A DNA stretch of 64,000 nucleotides, taken from assembly GCF_008704855.1 (NCBI RefSeq), contig NZ_CP023691.1, forward strand, positions 1,054,001 to 1,118,000, read 5' to 3'. This DNA is from Streptomyces platensis (GTDB lineage Bacteria; Actinomycetota; Actinomycetes; Streptomycetales; Streptomycetaceae). Positions 22,991-64,000 of this stretch are shown here, piece after piece (within the stretch, counting starts at the first letter, position 1; each line of letters starts with the position of its first letter). Both the position numbers and the translations under genes were made by a program. Below the pieces are notes generated by a model that saw only the letters and a list, made by a program, of their open reading frames with translations, had not been told where the DNA came from and searched no databases.

Positions 22991-25900
22991 GCGCGAAGTG
23001 TGTGCCGAGGTATTCGGCGAGCACCCGCGAGTTCGGGTAGTCGAAGATCGTGGTCGCCGGAAGTTTCAGCCCGGTGTCCCGGTTGAGGCGGTTCCGCAGC
23101 TCCACAGCGGTCAGCGAATCGAAGCCCAGGTCCTTGAAGGCCTTGCCCGCTTCCACCGCGTCCGCGTCGGCGTAGCCCAGTACGGCGACCACATGGCCAC
23201 GCACCAGGTTCAGCAGCAGACGCGACCGCTGCGCCGGGGAGGCGGTCTTCAGCCGCTCCGGCAGTCCGGCCGCACCGCCCTGGCCGGCCGCGGCGCTGCG
23301 CCGGGTCCCACGGACCAGCCGGCGCAGCAGCGGAGGAACCTCGTCGGTACGCAAGCCCGCGCCGAGCGCCGTGAGATCGAGCCGGACCGGCACGGTGAGC
23401 GCCCGTCCTCCCGCGACCGAGGCGTCGAACAGTGCCAGCGCCTCCGCCGAGGACATCGGACGCAGTCCGTCCCGGGCCTTACGCTGCCGGTCGGCCTCGC
23501 TGAGCGTGCCGGTCAGCCCGCTGCTCTCCTCCCACAGCCCCCAGGCCAGGGACTCGGCAGGCAGCGCATGGGCGCGACGGTATGCGGCGAGCGCGTCCAG
23601 GAACGCGTTGGCGGTGGCGTAGTTGCCCTGCCCCGGTGCGCCGAACACTCCGGCGGCCGAGGAGAACAACACGAAGGCGGACAGGTCGAGGTCCTTGGTG
23701 AGCTCGTGCAGATTCCAGGCGGCGTCCACCTTCGGCCGCAGTACCGCGTCGATCCGCTCCCGGGTCAGGGACCCGAGGACACCGTCGTCCAGCACGCCCG
23801 CGGTGTGCACGACACCGGTCAGCGGGGCCTCCGCCGGGATACCGGCGAGCAGTCCGGCCAGCGCGTCCCGGTCGGCGGTGTCACAGCCGGCGATGGTCAC
23901 CCGGGCGCCCAGAGCGGTGAGCTCGTCCCGGAGTGCGTCGGCGCCGTCGGCGTCCGGACCCCGGCGGCTGGTCAGCAGCAGGTTCCGCACCTGGTGCTCG
24001 GTGACCAGATGCCGGGCGACCAGCGTGCCCAGGGTTCCGGTACCACCGGTGATCAGCACGGTGCCCTCCGGCTTCCACACCGGTCCGCCGTCGTTCTCGG
24101 CCGGCTCCAGCGTGGTGAGCCGCGGTACCGCCAACTCCCCGCCTCGAATGACTACTTGAGGTTCACCCAGGGCGACGGCCGCCGCCAGCGCAGTGCGCGA
24201 CACCTGCCGCTCATCGCTGTCGACCAGCACGAAATGATCCGGGTTCTCCGACTGTGCCGAACGCACCAACCCCCATACCGGTGCCGTCACCAGATCTACT
24301 TCCTCCCCCGTCACAGACACCGCGCCTCGGGTCAGAATCACCAACCGCGACCCGGCGAACCGTTCTTCAGCCAACCAGGCACGCAGCGTCTCCAACACCC
24401 CATATGCGACCTCCCGAACCCCACCGGAAACCCCGACAACCCCTGAATCGGGTACCGGGAGAACCACTACTTCCGGGGTCGGATCGAGCGCCTTGAGGGC
24501 TTCCAGGTCCATGACGTCGGCACCCGGCACGGCAGCACCCCCTAGGCCGTCGCCCCCGAGCACCACCAGGGAACTCCCCTCGGGGTCCACGGGCACCGGT
24601 GTCAGGGTCGGGGTCGGGGTCGGGGGCGCGGTCGGAGTCGGGGCCACCCAGTCCACCCCGTACAGCGATTCGCTGCGCCCGGCGCCTTCGGCGAGCCGCT
24701 CCGCCGCTACGTCATCCCAGGTCACCGACGCGATGGAGGCGACGGGAGCACCTTCGACGTCCGCGATCCGTACGGCGTACCCGTCCCCGGCCGGGGTCAA
24801 CGCCACCCGCAGTGCGGTCGCCCCTACGGCATGCAGGCTCACCCCCGTCCAGGCGAGCGGCAGTTGCGCCCCCTCCGGTCCAGCACAATGCAGCGCCGCA
24901 TCAAGCAGTGCCGGGTGCAGCCCGAAGCCGCTCGTGTCGCCCGTGTCCCCCTCGGGAAGGGCCACCTCGGCGAACAGCTCGCCGCCGCGCCGCCAGGCCG
25001 CGCGCAGCCCCTGGAACACCGGGCCGTACCCAAGCCCCAGCTCGGCCCGTTCGCGGTAGAAGTCCGCCAGCTCGACGGGCTCGGCGTCCGTGGGAGGCCA
25101 GATGCGTGCGTCAAAGCCGGCCGGCTCGGCGCTTCGGACGAGAACACCGGTCGCGTGCCGGGTCCATGCCTGCTCGTCCGGGACATCCTCGGGCCGCGAG
25201 TAGACGCTGATCTCCCGGCCGCCGTCGTCCGCGTCGGGCTCCGCAACCAGCACCCGCAGCAGCACGGCACCACGGTCCGGGAGCACCAGCGGCGTCTCTA
25301 CGGTGAGTTCGCGTACGAGATCGCAGCCGACCAGGTCCCCCGCCCGGATGGCAAGGTCAACGAACGCCGTCTCGGGCACCACCACGGTGTTGAGGACGAT
25401 CCGCTCGGCCAGCCAGGGGTGGGTGGCCTGGGACAGCCGCCCGGTGAGCACCTGAGTACCGGGCATCGAGACGGCCGCACCGAGCAGGGGGTGATCGGCG
25501 CTGCTCAGTCCGGCGGCGGTGACGTCGCCGACGGCGCCGGTGTCGTCCAGCCAGTAGCGCTGTCGTTGGAAGGCGTAGGTGGGGAGGTCGATCCGCCGGC
25601 CGGCGGGGAGCAAGGTGCTCCAGTCCACCGGGACGCCATGTGCCCAGAGTTGGGCGAGGGAGTGTGCGAAGCGGGGCCAGCCGCCTTCGTCACGGCGCAA
25701 GGTGCCGGTTACGACGACGGGGCTCCCGGATTCCTGCTGGGCGGTGTCCTCGATACCAGGGGTGAGGACGGGGTGCGCGCTGCACTCGACGAAGACGCCG
25801 TGACCGTCGGCCAGGAGAGCCTGGATGGCTTCCTCGAACCGTACGGGGTTGCGGAGATTCTCGAACCAGTAGGCGGCGTTCAGGTCCTCGCCCGATATGG

Positions 25901-28283
25901 GTGCGGCGTTCACCGCGGAGTAGAAGGGGATACGGCCTTCGACAGGTGTCACCTCGGCCAGAACCGTGGCGAGTTCCTCACGCAGCTCCTCGACCTGGGC
26001 GCCGTGCGAGGCGTAATCCACCGGAATCTGCCGGGCCCGTACCTCCTGCTCGGCGCACTCCGCCAGGAGCTCCTGCAAGGCATCGGGTTCACCGGAAACG
26101 ACGGTCGACGTGGGCCCGTTGATGGCGGCGACGGATACCCGCTCGCCCCACTTGGCGATGCGCTCCTGAACCGCCTCACGGGAGGCGGCGACGGAGACCA
26201 TGCCGCCGCGACCGGCCAGGACACGGCCGATGGCCTGGCTGCGCAACGCCACCGCCCGGGCGCCATCACGCAGGGACAGGACCCCGGCGACACATGCCGC
26301 AGCAATCTCGCCCTGGGAGTGACCCACGACAGCCGACGGCACCACGCCACAGTCCTCCCAGACCGCAGCCAACGACACCATCACCGCCCACAGCACCGGC
26401 TGCACCACATCAACGCGCGCCAACATGTCCTCGTCGGACAAAACCTCGTCCAACTTCCAGGACACGAACTCGGAAAGCGCCGCACCACACTCAGCCATCC
26501 GCCCCGCAAACACCGGGGAGGAGGCCAGCAGTTCATCCGCCATACCCAGCCACTGCGACCCCTGACCAGGGAAAACCAGCGCCACACGGCTACCGGCTCC
26601 GGTACCGGTCGCCCCCCGCACCACACCCGCAGGATCCACCCCCGCAGCCAACCCACGCAGGCCGTCGAGAAGGCCCTCACCATCAGCACCGAGCACCACC
26701 GCCCGATACTCCAACCCCGCCCGCGTACTCAGCAGCGAGAACCCCACATCAGCAGGATCCAGCCCCGGACGGTCCGCCACGAAGGACGCCAACCGCCCAG
26801 CCTGGGCAACCAACGCCTGCTCCGAACGCGCCGACAACACCCACGGCACCACCCCAACAGGCGCACCCTCAACCGATGCCACAGCCGCCGGCTCAGCCAC
26901 AGGCGCCTGCTCCAACACCACATGCGCATTCGTCCCACTGATACCGAACGACGACACACCCGCCCGACGCGGCTGCTCACCCTCCGGCCAATCCCGGGCC
27001 TCCGTCAGCAACTCCACCGCACCCGCAGACCAGTCCACATGCGACGACGGCTCATCCACATGCAGCGTCTTCGGCAGCACACCGTGCCGCATGGCCAGCA
27101 CCATCTTCATCACCCCGGCGACCCCCGCCGCGGCCTGGGTATGTCCGAGGTTCGACTTCACCGAGCCCAGCCACAACGGCCGGTCCTCCGGACGACCCTG
27201 GCCATACGTCGCCAGCAACGCCTGGGCCTCGATCGGGTCGCCGAGGGCGGTGCCGGTGCCGTGGGCCTCGACCGCGTCGACCTGGTCGGCGGAGAGCCGG
27301 GCGTTCGCCAGGGCCTGTTCCACGACGCGTTGCTGGGAGGGGCCGTTGGGGGCGGTCAGGCCGTTGGACGCGCCGTCCTGGTTCACCGCCGTACCCCGCA
27401 CCACCGCAAGGATCGGGTGGCCGTTGCGCTCGGCGTCCGACAGTCGCTCCACCAGCAGCATTCCGGCGCCCTCGGCGAGGGTGGTGCCGTCCGCGCCCGA
27501 GGCGAAGGCCTTGCAGCGCCCGTTGCGTGCCAGGTTCTGCTGGCGGGAGAAGTCGATGAACGTATCGGGGGTGGACATCACGGTCACCCCGCCGGCCAGG
27601 GCCAGCGAGCACTCCCCGGTCCGCAGCGCCTGCACCGCCAGATGCAGTGTCACAAGAGAAGAGGAGCAGGCGGTGTCCACGGTCACCGCCGGGCCCTCCA
27701 GGCCGAAGGAGTACGAGATCCGGCCGGATAGCACACTGCCGATGCTCCCGGTGCCGAGGAATCCCGCGGCTTCGGGCGCGACATGGTTCAGCCGTGACGC
27801 GTACTCGTGATACATCAGCCCGGCGAACACCCCGGTGGAACTGCCGCGCAGGGCCATCGGGTCGATTCCCGCGTGCTCGAACGCCTCCCAGGAAGCCTCC
27901 AGCAGCAGCCGCTGCTGCGGGTCCATGGCGGATGCCTCATGCGGGGAGATGCCGAACATCTCGGGGTCGAATTCGAGGGCGTCGTGCAGGAATCCGCCCT
28001 CGCGGACATAAGAGGTGTAGGGGCGTCCGGAATCCGGGTCGTGCAGGGATTCCAGGTCCCAGCCCCGGTTGTCCGGGAAGGTGGTGACGGCGTCCCGGCC
28101 GTCGGCCACCAATTGCCAGAGTTCCTCGGGTGAACTCACTCCTCCCGGGTATCGGCAGGCCATGCCGATAATGGCGATCGGCTCGTGCTGCTTCTCCTCG
28201 ACCTCGCGCAACCTCTGGCGCGTGCGGCGGAGATCAGCCGTAGCTCGCTTGAGATAATCCCGGAGTTTGGCTTCATTCTCCAT
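22734..28283 (-). CDS. PKS-4: monomodular type I polyketide synthase with an inactivated DH (1,849 aa)
   Basis: A single KS-AT-DH-KR-ACP module with head and tail docking regions. The head [19 protein letters not shown] is the common coiled coil of this locus. The AT is methylmalonyl type (GHSQGE, YASH). The DH keeps its fold and the Asp of HPALLDA, but the catalytic His is Arg (25401-25403), the preceding Asp is Glu, and the motif glycine is Asn, so dehydration should fail. The KR is B-type (LDD, no Trp at the A-type position; Pro144/Asn148 by family numbering, nearer to B1 than B2). The expected product unit is CH(OH)-CH(CH3). The C-terminal tail differs from all others here: it has a predicted helical pair (around [19 protein letters not shown]) and ends with an [11 protein letters not shown] helix. 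An AAGG site lies 6 nt before the ATG. The stop is only 7 bp before PKS-5. Confidence 0.97.
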   Translation of the reverse strand: MENEAKLRDYLKRATADLRRTRQRLREVEEKQHEPIAIIGMACRYPGGVSSPEELWQLVADGRDAVTTFPDNRGWDLESLHDPDSGRPYTSYVREGGFLHDALEFDPEMFGISPHEASAMDPQQRLLLEASWEAFEHAGIDPMALRGSSTGVFAGLMYHEYASRLNHVAPEAAGFLGTGSIGSVLSGRISYSFGLEGPAVTVDTACSSSLVTLHLAVQALRTGECSLALAGGVTVMSTPDTFIDFSRQQNLARNGRCKAFASGADGTTLAEGAGMLLVERLSDAERNGHPILAVVRGTAVNQDGASNGLTAPNGPSQQRVVEQALANARLSADQVDAVEAHGTGTALGDPIEAQALLATYGQGRPEDRPLWLGSVKSNLGHTQAAAGVAGVMKMVLAMRHGVLPKTLHVDEPSSHVDWSAGAVELLTEARDWPEGEQPRRAGVSSFGISGTNAHVVLEQAPVAEPAAVASVEGAPVGVVPWVLSARSEQALVAQAGRLASFVADRPGLDPADVGFSLLSTRAGLEYRAVVLGADGEGLLDGLRGLAAGVDPAGVVRGATGTGAGSRVALVFPGQGSQWLGMADELLASSPVFAGRMAECGAALSEFVSWKLDEVLSDEDMLARVDVVQPVLWAVMVSLAAVWEDCGVVPSAVVGHSQGEIAAACVAGVLSLRDGARAVALRSQAIGRVLAGRGGMVSVAASREAVQERIAKWGERVSVAAINGPTSTVVSGEPDALQELLAECAEQEVRARQIPVDYASHGAQVEELREELATVLAEVTPVEGRIPFYSAVNAAPISGEDLNAAYWFENLRNPVRFEEAIQALLADGHGVFVECSAHPVLTPGIEDTAQQESGSPVVVTGTLRRDEGGWPRFAHSLAQLWAHGVPVDWSTLLPAGRRIDLPTYAFQRQRYWLDDTGAVGDVTAAGLSSADHPLLGAAVSMPGTQVLTGRLSQATHPWLAERIVLNTVVVPETAFVDLAIRAGDLVGCDLVRELTVETPLVLPDRGAVLLRVLVAEPDADDGGREISVYSRPEDVPDEQAWTRHATGVLVRSAEPAGFDARIWPPTDAEPVELADFYRERAELGLGYGPVFQGLRAAWRRGGELFAEVALPEGDTGDTSGFGLHPALLDAALHCAGPEGAQLPLAWTGVSLHAVGATALRVALTPAGDGYAVRIADVEGAPVASIASVTWDDVAAERLAEGAGRSESLYGVDWVAPTPTAPPTPTPTLTPVPVDPEGSSLVVLGGDGLGGAAVPGADVMDLEALKALDPTPEVVVLPVPDSGVVGVSGGVREVAYGVLETLRAWLAEERFAGSRLVILTRGAVSVTGEEVDLVTAPVWGLVRSAQSENPDHFVLVDSDERQVSRTALAAAVALGEPQVVIRGGELAVPRLTTLEPAENDGGPVWKPEGTVLITGGTGTLGTLVARHLVTEHQVRNLLLTSRRGPDADGADALRDELTALGARVTIAGCDTADRDALAGLLAGIPAEAPLTGVVHTAGVLDDGVLGSLTRERIDAVLRPKVDAAWNLHELTKDLDLSAFVLFSSAAGVFGAPGQGNYATANAFLDALAAYRRAHALPAESLAWGLWEESSGLTGTLSEADRQRKARDGLRPMSSAEALALFDASVAGGRALTVPVRLDLTALGAGLRTDEVPPLLRRLVRGTRRSAAAGQGGAAGLPERLKTASPAQRSRLLLNLVRGHVVAVLGYADADAVEAGKAFKDLGFDSLTAVELRNRLNRDTGLKLPATTIFDYPNSRVLAEYLGTHFAPYGDAGSGADDNEETIRRMLTSIPLNRLAEAGLMSSLLELAGITEEASETTEDDDRESLDTMDMEAMIQLALDGSGAEDDMTRGL
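24601..24645. repeat. Low-complexity Pro-Thr linker in PKS-4
   Basis: Imperfect GGTCGG-type repeats on the plus strand code a Pro-Thr-rich stretch in the KR structural half of PKS-4. It is in frame and is probably a flexible spacer. Confidence 0.85.
25401..25403 (-). other. DH catalytic His replaced by Arg (PKS-4)
   Basis: The CGG codon stands where every other DH in the window has the His of H-x3-G-x4-P. The neighbouring residues also changed (Asp to Glu before it, Gly to Asn four after it), which suggests a long-settled loss rather than a fresh point mutation. Confidence 0.92.
25553..27075. repeat. Methylmalonyl AT block in PKS-4 (near copy of 31131-32653)
   Basis: The AT, its flanking linkers and the KS end are highly similar at DNA level to PKS-3 module 2 at an offset of about 5,578 bp, with long runs free of mismatch (for example 25684-25845 with 31262-31423). 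The KS-AT linker is less alike. Confidence 0.85.
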
Positions 28284-28329
28284 CCGGTACCTTCCCCCAA
28301 AACACTGTCAGGCGCTTGATCCGCACGCG

Positions 28330-39045
<10,716 letters not shown>

Positions 39046-39088
39046 CTGGTTCCGCCCCTTCGACCGGCACGAAAAATGTTCTGGAAGA

Positions 39089-60292
<21,204 letters not shown>

Positions 60293-60341
60293 CTGCACCG
60301 GCCCCCTCAGGCTGGAAAGAAAGTTTTGGACAGAATCGCGA

Positions 60342-63300
60342 TCAGGACTTTCCGAACTCCTGGTCGAAGTAGTCCAGTAGTTCATCGGCGGAGGCATCGC
60401 GGATATCGCTGTGTGTCTCGCGTTGATCCGTTGCCGAGCCGCCGTCGCGATACCTGCTCAAGGCCCGCTCAAGGCGTTTCGTGATGGTCGTTCGTTCACG
60501 GCTTTCCGTTTCCAGCGTCAGAAGAGCGTTTTCCAGCTTGGTGAGGGTCGCCAGCGCCGCGGCGACCGCATCGGGTTCGTCATCGACGAGCGCGGTGAGA
60601 ATGTGGTTCGCCAGTGCCGTGGAGGTCGGGTAGTCGAATACCAACGTGGCCGGCAGCCGCAGTCCGGTCGCCGCGTGGAGTCCGTTGCGCAGTTCCACCG
60701 CGGTCAGCGAATCGAAGCCCAGCTCGCTGAAGCTCTGATCGGCGCTGACCATGTCGGCACCGGAGTGCCCCAGCACCATGGCCGTGTGGTTGCGCACCAA
60801 CTCCAGGACCACGGCGGTGCGTTCGGCCGTCGGCACCTCCGCCAGCCGGTCGCGCAGGGACTTCGCCGAGGCCGGTCCGGCGCTCACCGTACGGCGCGCG
60901 GGAGCGCGGACGAGGCCGCGCAGGATCGCGGGCACCTCCCCGGCCGCCGCGACCTTCCTGGCGTCCAGCGCGACGGGGATCACCACCGGGGTTCCGGCGG
61001 CACCCACCACGTCGAACAGCGCCACGCCCTCCTCCGAGGACATCGGCGGCAGCCCCTCCCGGTTCATCCGCCGCAGATCGGTGTCGGTGAGCTTCCTGGT
61101 GAGGTCGCTGCGCTCCGACCAGAGCCCCCAGGCCAGGGACAGCGCGGGGAGGCCATGGGCATGCCGGTGCTCGGCCAGCGCGTCGAGGAAGGTGCTCGCC
61201 GCCGCGTAGTTGGCCTGGCCGGGCGCGCCGAGCACCCCGGAGGCCGAGGAGAACAGCACAAACGCCGACAGGTCCAGGTCCTTGGTGAGTTCGTGCAGAT
61301 TCCAGGCCGCGTCGACCTTGGGCCGCAGTACGGTCTCGATCCGCTCCTGGGTCAGCGCGCCGATCAGTCCGTCGTCCAGCACCCCGGCGGTGTGCACCAC
61401 ACCGGTCAGCGGCGCGTCCGCCGGAATCCTGGCCAGCAGTGCGCCCAGCGCGTCCCGGTCGGCCGCGTCACAGGCGACCACGTCCACGTGGGCACCGAGC
61501 GCGGTCAGCTCCTCCCGGAGGCGCGCGGCCCCGTCGGCAGCGATGCCTCGCCGGCCGGCCAGAATCAGCCGCTTGGCACCGTGCTCGGCGACCAGGTGCC
61601 GCGCGACCAGACCGGCCAGCATGCCGGCGCCACCGGTGATCAGCACCGTGCCGTGACCAGCCCATACGGGTTCCCGATCGGCATCCACCGGCCCGAACCG
61701 GGCCAGCCGGGGAGCGGAGGCGACCCCGCCCCGCACCGCCAGCTGCGGTTCCGCCTCGGTCAGCAGTCCGGGCAGGGCCCGCAGCGACGACGCCTCGTCG
61801 TCGAGGTCGGCGAGCACGATCCGGCCCGGGTTCTCGGACTGCGCGGACCGCACCAGACCCCAGACGGGGGCGAGCGCGAGATCCGGGCTCAGCCCATCGG
61901 ACAGGGAGACCGCGCCTTGGGTGAGGACCACCAGTTTCGCGTCGGCGAACCGGCTCTCGGCGAGCCAGGTCTGCACCGCCCCCAGCACCTGGTGCACCGC
62001 CGAGCGCACGGCATCCGGCACCGCACCCGCGCCGGCCGCCGGTACCGGCAGCAGCACATACTCCGGCACCGTGTCCTGCTTGCCGAGCACCGCCAGATCC
62101 GCCGCGACACCGGCCTCGATACCGGCGGCCCGCAGCGAACCCGCGAACTCGTCGGCGGCGGGCCCGATCACGGCCATGGACGTCTCGGTGGCTCGGCCGG
62201 AGAGGCCGGGCAGCTCCGTCCAGTCCAGCCGGAAGACCGCGTCCCGGCCCCTGCCGGCGGCCCGCAGCTGGTCGGCCGAGACCTCACGCATCGCCAGCGA
62301 CTCGACGGTCGCCACGGGAGCGCCGGTGGCATCGCTCGCCTCGACCCGCACACCGCTCTCACCGGCCTTGCTCAGCCTGGCGCGCAGCGCGGTGGCGCCC
62401 ACCGCGTGCAGCTGGACCCCGGTCCACGCGAACGGCAGCCCCGGCCCCTCGTCGCCGTGGGCTTCGCCCAGGCCCACCGTGTGCAGCACCGCGTCGAGGA
62501 GTGCCGGGTGCAGACCGAACCGGCCCGCCTCTCCGACGGCATCCTCGGGCAGGGCGACCTCCGCGAAGATGTCCTCCCCGCGCCGCCACGCCGCCCGCAG
62601 CCCCTGGAACACCGGGCCGTACTCGTAGCCCGCCGCGGCGAGTTCCTCGTAGAACCCGTCCACCGGAACGGCCTCCGCACCAGCAGGCGGCCAGAACTCC
62701 TCACCGCGCGCGGCCGGCGCGCCGGTGCCGACGGCCAGCACACCGGCGGCGTGCCGGGTCCACGGCTGGTCGGCCGCTGCGTCCTCGTCACGGGAGAACA
62801 CCGCGAGGTTCCGGCGCCCGTTCTCGTCCGACTCACCGACGGTGACCCGCAGCTGCACCCCTCCGGTCGGCGCGATGACCAGCGGACTCTCCAGAGTGAG
62901 TTCCTCCAGCAGATCGCACCCCACCTGATCCCCGGCACGGATGGCCAGTTCGACCAGTCCGGTGCCCGGCACCAGCACCGTGCCCAGCACGCTGTGATCT
63001 GCCAGCCAACGGTGCGTGGACAGCGACAGCCGCCCCGTGAACAAGAAGCCGTCCGAGTCCGGCAGCGCCACCGCGGCACCGAGCAGCGGATGGTCCGCCG
63101 CGCCCAGCCCCACGGAGGACACATCCCCGGCGCGGGACGAGGTCTCCAGCCAGTAGCGCTGCCGCTGGAAGGCGTAGGTGGGCAGATCGATCCGCCGGCC
63201 GGCCGGAAGCAGGGTGCTCCAGTCCACCGGGACGCCATGCGCCCAGAGTTGGGCGAGCGACTGCGCGAAGCGAGGCCAGCCGCCTTCGTCTCGGCGCAGG

Positions 63301-64000
63301 GTCCCGGTCACCACGACGGGGCTGCCCACTTCCTGCGCCGTGTCCTCAATACCCGGGGTCAGTACGGGATGCGCACTGCACTCCACAAAGACGCCGTGCC
63401 CGTCAGCGACCAGGGCCTGGACGGCTTCCTCGAACCGCACCGGATTGCGCAGGTTCTCGAACCAGTACCCGGCGTCCAATTCCTCGCCCGAGACGACTGA
63501 CGCATGCACCGCCGAGTAGAACGGGATACGGCCTTCAGCAGGCGCCACCTCGGCCAGAACCGTCGCGAGCTCCTCGCGCAGCTCCTCGACCTGGGCGCCG
63601 TGCGAGGCGTAGTCCACCGGAATCTTCCGGGCCCGCACCTCCTGCTCAGCACACTCCGCCAACAACTCCTGCAACGCATCGGGCTCACCAGAAACGACCG
63701 TGGCGGACGGCCCGTTGATGGCGGCCACGGACAGCTGGTCACCCCACCTGGCGATGCGCTCCTGCACGGCTTCGCGGGAGCCGGCAACCGACACCATGCC
63801 ACCACGCCCGGCCAACACCCGACCGATGGCCTGACTGCGCAACGCCACCACCCGCGCGCCATCACGCAGCGACAAAATCCCCGCCACACAAGCGGCCGCG
63901 ATCTCACCCTGCGAATGCCCCACGACAGCCGACGGCACCACACCGCAGTCCTCCCAGACCGCAGCCAACGACACCATCACCGCCCACAGCACCGGCTGCA
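60342..64000 (-). CDS. PKS-1: modular type I polyketide synthase, C-terminal part (AT-DH-KR-ACP-docking), 5' end outside window
   Basis: This is the 3' end of a PKS gene that continues past the right edge; about 1,219 codons are visible, ending in TGA. The window opens inside an AT whose GHSQGE and YASH motifs indicate methylmalonyl-CoA. It is followed by a DH with intact H-x3-G-x4-P (His at 62994-62996), a B-type KR (LDD motif), an ACP with the LGFDSL phosphopantetheine site, and a docking tail rich in acidic residues ending [14 protein letters not shown]. The KR is unusual: the Asn four residues after the catalytic Tyr is Ser (61194-61196), and the third Rossmann glycine is Ala. The protein should hand its chain to PKS-2. 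The family call is secure. Whether this KR works is open. The internal GTG/ATG codons near 63992 are not the true start. Confidence 0.97.
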   Translation of the reverse strand, partial: QPVLWAVMVSLAAVWEDCGVVPSAVVGHSQGEIAAACVAGILSLRDGARVVALRSQAIGRVLAGRGGMVSVAGSREAVQERIARWGDQLSVAAINGPSATVVSGEPDALQELLAECAEQEVRARKIPVDYASHGAQVEELREELATVLAEVAPAEGRIPFYSAVHASVVSGEELDAGYWFENLRNPVRFEEAVQALVADGHGVFVECSAHPVLTPGIEDTAQEVGSPVVVTGTLRRDEGGWPRFAQSLAQLWAHGVPVDWSTLLPAGRRIDLPTYAFQRQRYWLETSSRAGDVSSVGLGAADHPLLGAAVALPDSDGFLFTGRLSLSTHRWLADHSVLGTVLVPGTGLVELAIRAGDQVGCDLLEELTLESPLVIAPTGGVQLRVTVGESDENGRRNLAVFSRDEDAAADQPWTRHAAGVLAVGTGAPAARGEEFWPPAGAEAVPVDGFYEELAAAGYEYGPVFQGLRAAWRRGEDIFAEVALPEDAVGEAGRFGLHPALLDAVLHTVGLGEAHGDEGPGLPFAWTGVQLHAVGATALRARLSKAGESGVRVEASDATGAPVATVESLAMREVSADQLRAAGRGRDAVFRLDWTELPGLSGRATETSMAVIGPAADEFAGSLRAAGIEAGVAADLAVLGKQDTVPEYVLLPVPAAGAGAVPDAVRSAVHQVLGAVQTWLAESRFADAKLVVLTQGAVSLSDGLSPDLALAPVWGLVRSAQSENPGRIVLADLDDEASSLRALPGLLTEAEPQLAVRGGVASAPRLARFGPVDADREPVWAGHGTVLITGGAGMLAGLVARHLVAEHGAKRLILAGRRGIAADGAARLREELTALGAHVDVVACDAADRDALGALLARIPADAPLTGVVHTAGVLDDGLIGALTQERIETVLRPKVDAAWNLHELTKDLDLSAFVLFSSASGVLGAPGQANYAAASTFLDALAEHRHAHGLPALSLAWGLWSERSDLTRKLTDTDLRRMNREGLPPMSSEEGVALFDVVGAAGTPVVIPVALDARKVAAAGEVPAILRGLVRAPARRTVSAGPASAKSLRDRLAEVPTAERTAVVLELVRNHTAMVLGHSGADMVSADQSFSELGFDSLTAVELRNGLHAATGLRLPATLVFDYPTSTALANHILTALVDDEPDAVAAALATLTKLENALLTLETESRERTTITKRLERALSRYRDGGSATDQRETHSDIRDASADELLDYFDQEFGKS
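60342..64000 (-). other. PKS-1 last module: (KS)-AT(methylmalonyl)-DH-KR(variant)-ACP
   Basis: Approximate domain extents by DNA position: AT 64000-63145 (N-terminus cut off), DH 63110-62300, KR 62240-61050 with its Rossmann loop near 61650, ACP 60860-60620, docking tail 60600-60342. DH motifs ([24 protein letters not shown]) are complete. If the KR is active the module gives CH=C(CH3); if the Asn-to-Ser change kills it, the DH has no substrate and a ketone remains. Confidence 0.9.
61194..61196 (-). other. KR active-site Asn replaced by Ser (PKS-1)
   Basis: The AGC codon stands four residues after the catalytic Tyr, in YAAAS where the other KRs have YAAAN (AAC); the PKS-6 KR reads YGAAN. It is one base from the Asn codon. 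The Tyr, Ser and Lys positions are kept. Confidence 0.92.

Larger units (their letters stand above)
23010..28184 (-). other. PKS-4 module: KS-AT(methylmalonyl)-DH(inactive)-KR(B)-ACP
   Basis: Approximate extents: KS 28184-26905, AT 26590-25555, DH 25510-24715, KR Rossmann loop near 24065 to 23430, ACP 23225-23010. The segment normally reading DH-x3-G-x4-P reads ER-x3-N-x4-P here. The linker before the KR is a Pro-Thr repeat. Expected unit CH(OH)-CH(CH3). Confidence 0.92.

Noticed and set aside
60293..60397. Upstream ATG extending PKS-2 to 60397
   Set aside because: It would overlap the end of PKS-1, add non-conserved residues, and ignore the ribosome site next to the GTG at 60292.

Overview
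The window is an internal slice of one very large modular type I polyketide synthase (PKS) locus. All real genes lie on the minus strand and are read from position 64000 towards position 1. High GC, GTG starts, short spacers and the cis-AT module style point to an actinomycete, most likely Streptomyces or a close relative. No other gene type is present. The loading module, thioesterase, tailoring, regulatory and resistance genes must lie outside the window.

Layout in order of transcription (PKS-1 to PKS-6 are names used here only): PKS-1 (3' end only, 64000-60342, end of one module), PKS-2 (60292-39089, four modules), PKS-3 (39045-28330, two modules), PKS-4 (28283-22734, one module), PKS-5 (22726-5786, three modules, including the only enoylreductase) and PKS-6 (5738 to beyond position 1, one module plus most of the next KS). 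Spacers are 43-49 bp, except 7 bp between PKS-4 and PKS-5. No promoter or terminator is visible inside the block, so it is probably one long operon.

AT signatures give this extender order: methylmalonyl (PKS-1); malonyl, malonyl, methylmalonyl, malonyl (PKS-2); malonyl, methylmalonyl (PKS-3); methylmalonyl (PKS-4); malonyl, methylmalonyl, malonyl (PKS-5); malonyl (PKS-6). Almost every module is KS-AT-DH-KR-ACP with a B-type KR, the pattern that makes E double bonds. The exceptions are PKS-4 (DH catalytic His replaced by Arg, so a hydroxyl should remain), PKS-5 module 1 (DH-ER-KR, saturated) and PKS-6 module 1 (no DH, A-type KR, hydroxyl of opposite sense). Read colinearly, the segment encodes up to seven conjugated, methyl-branched alkenes, then CH(OH)-CH(CH3)-CH2-CH2, then a methyl-branched diene, then CH(OH)-CH2. 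This is a long methylated polyene whose identity I cannot name from sequence alone.

Docking tails and head coiled coils fit the gene order. One junction (PKS-4/PKS-5) uses a visibly different docking type, and two junctions (PKS-1/2 and PKS-2/3) are near copies of each other. The locus also carries strong signs of recent internal recombination: a 953 bp tract repeated with one mismatch I could see, closely similar methylmalonyl AT blocks in five modules, and copied KR blocks.
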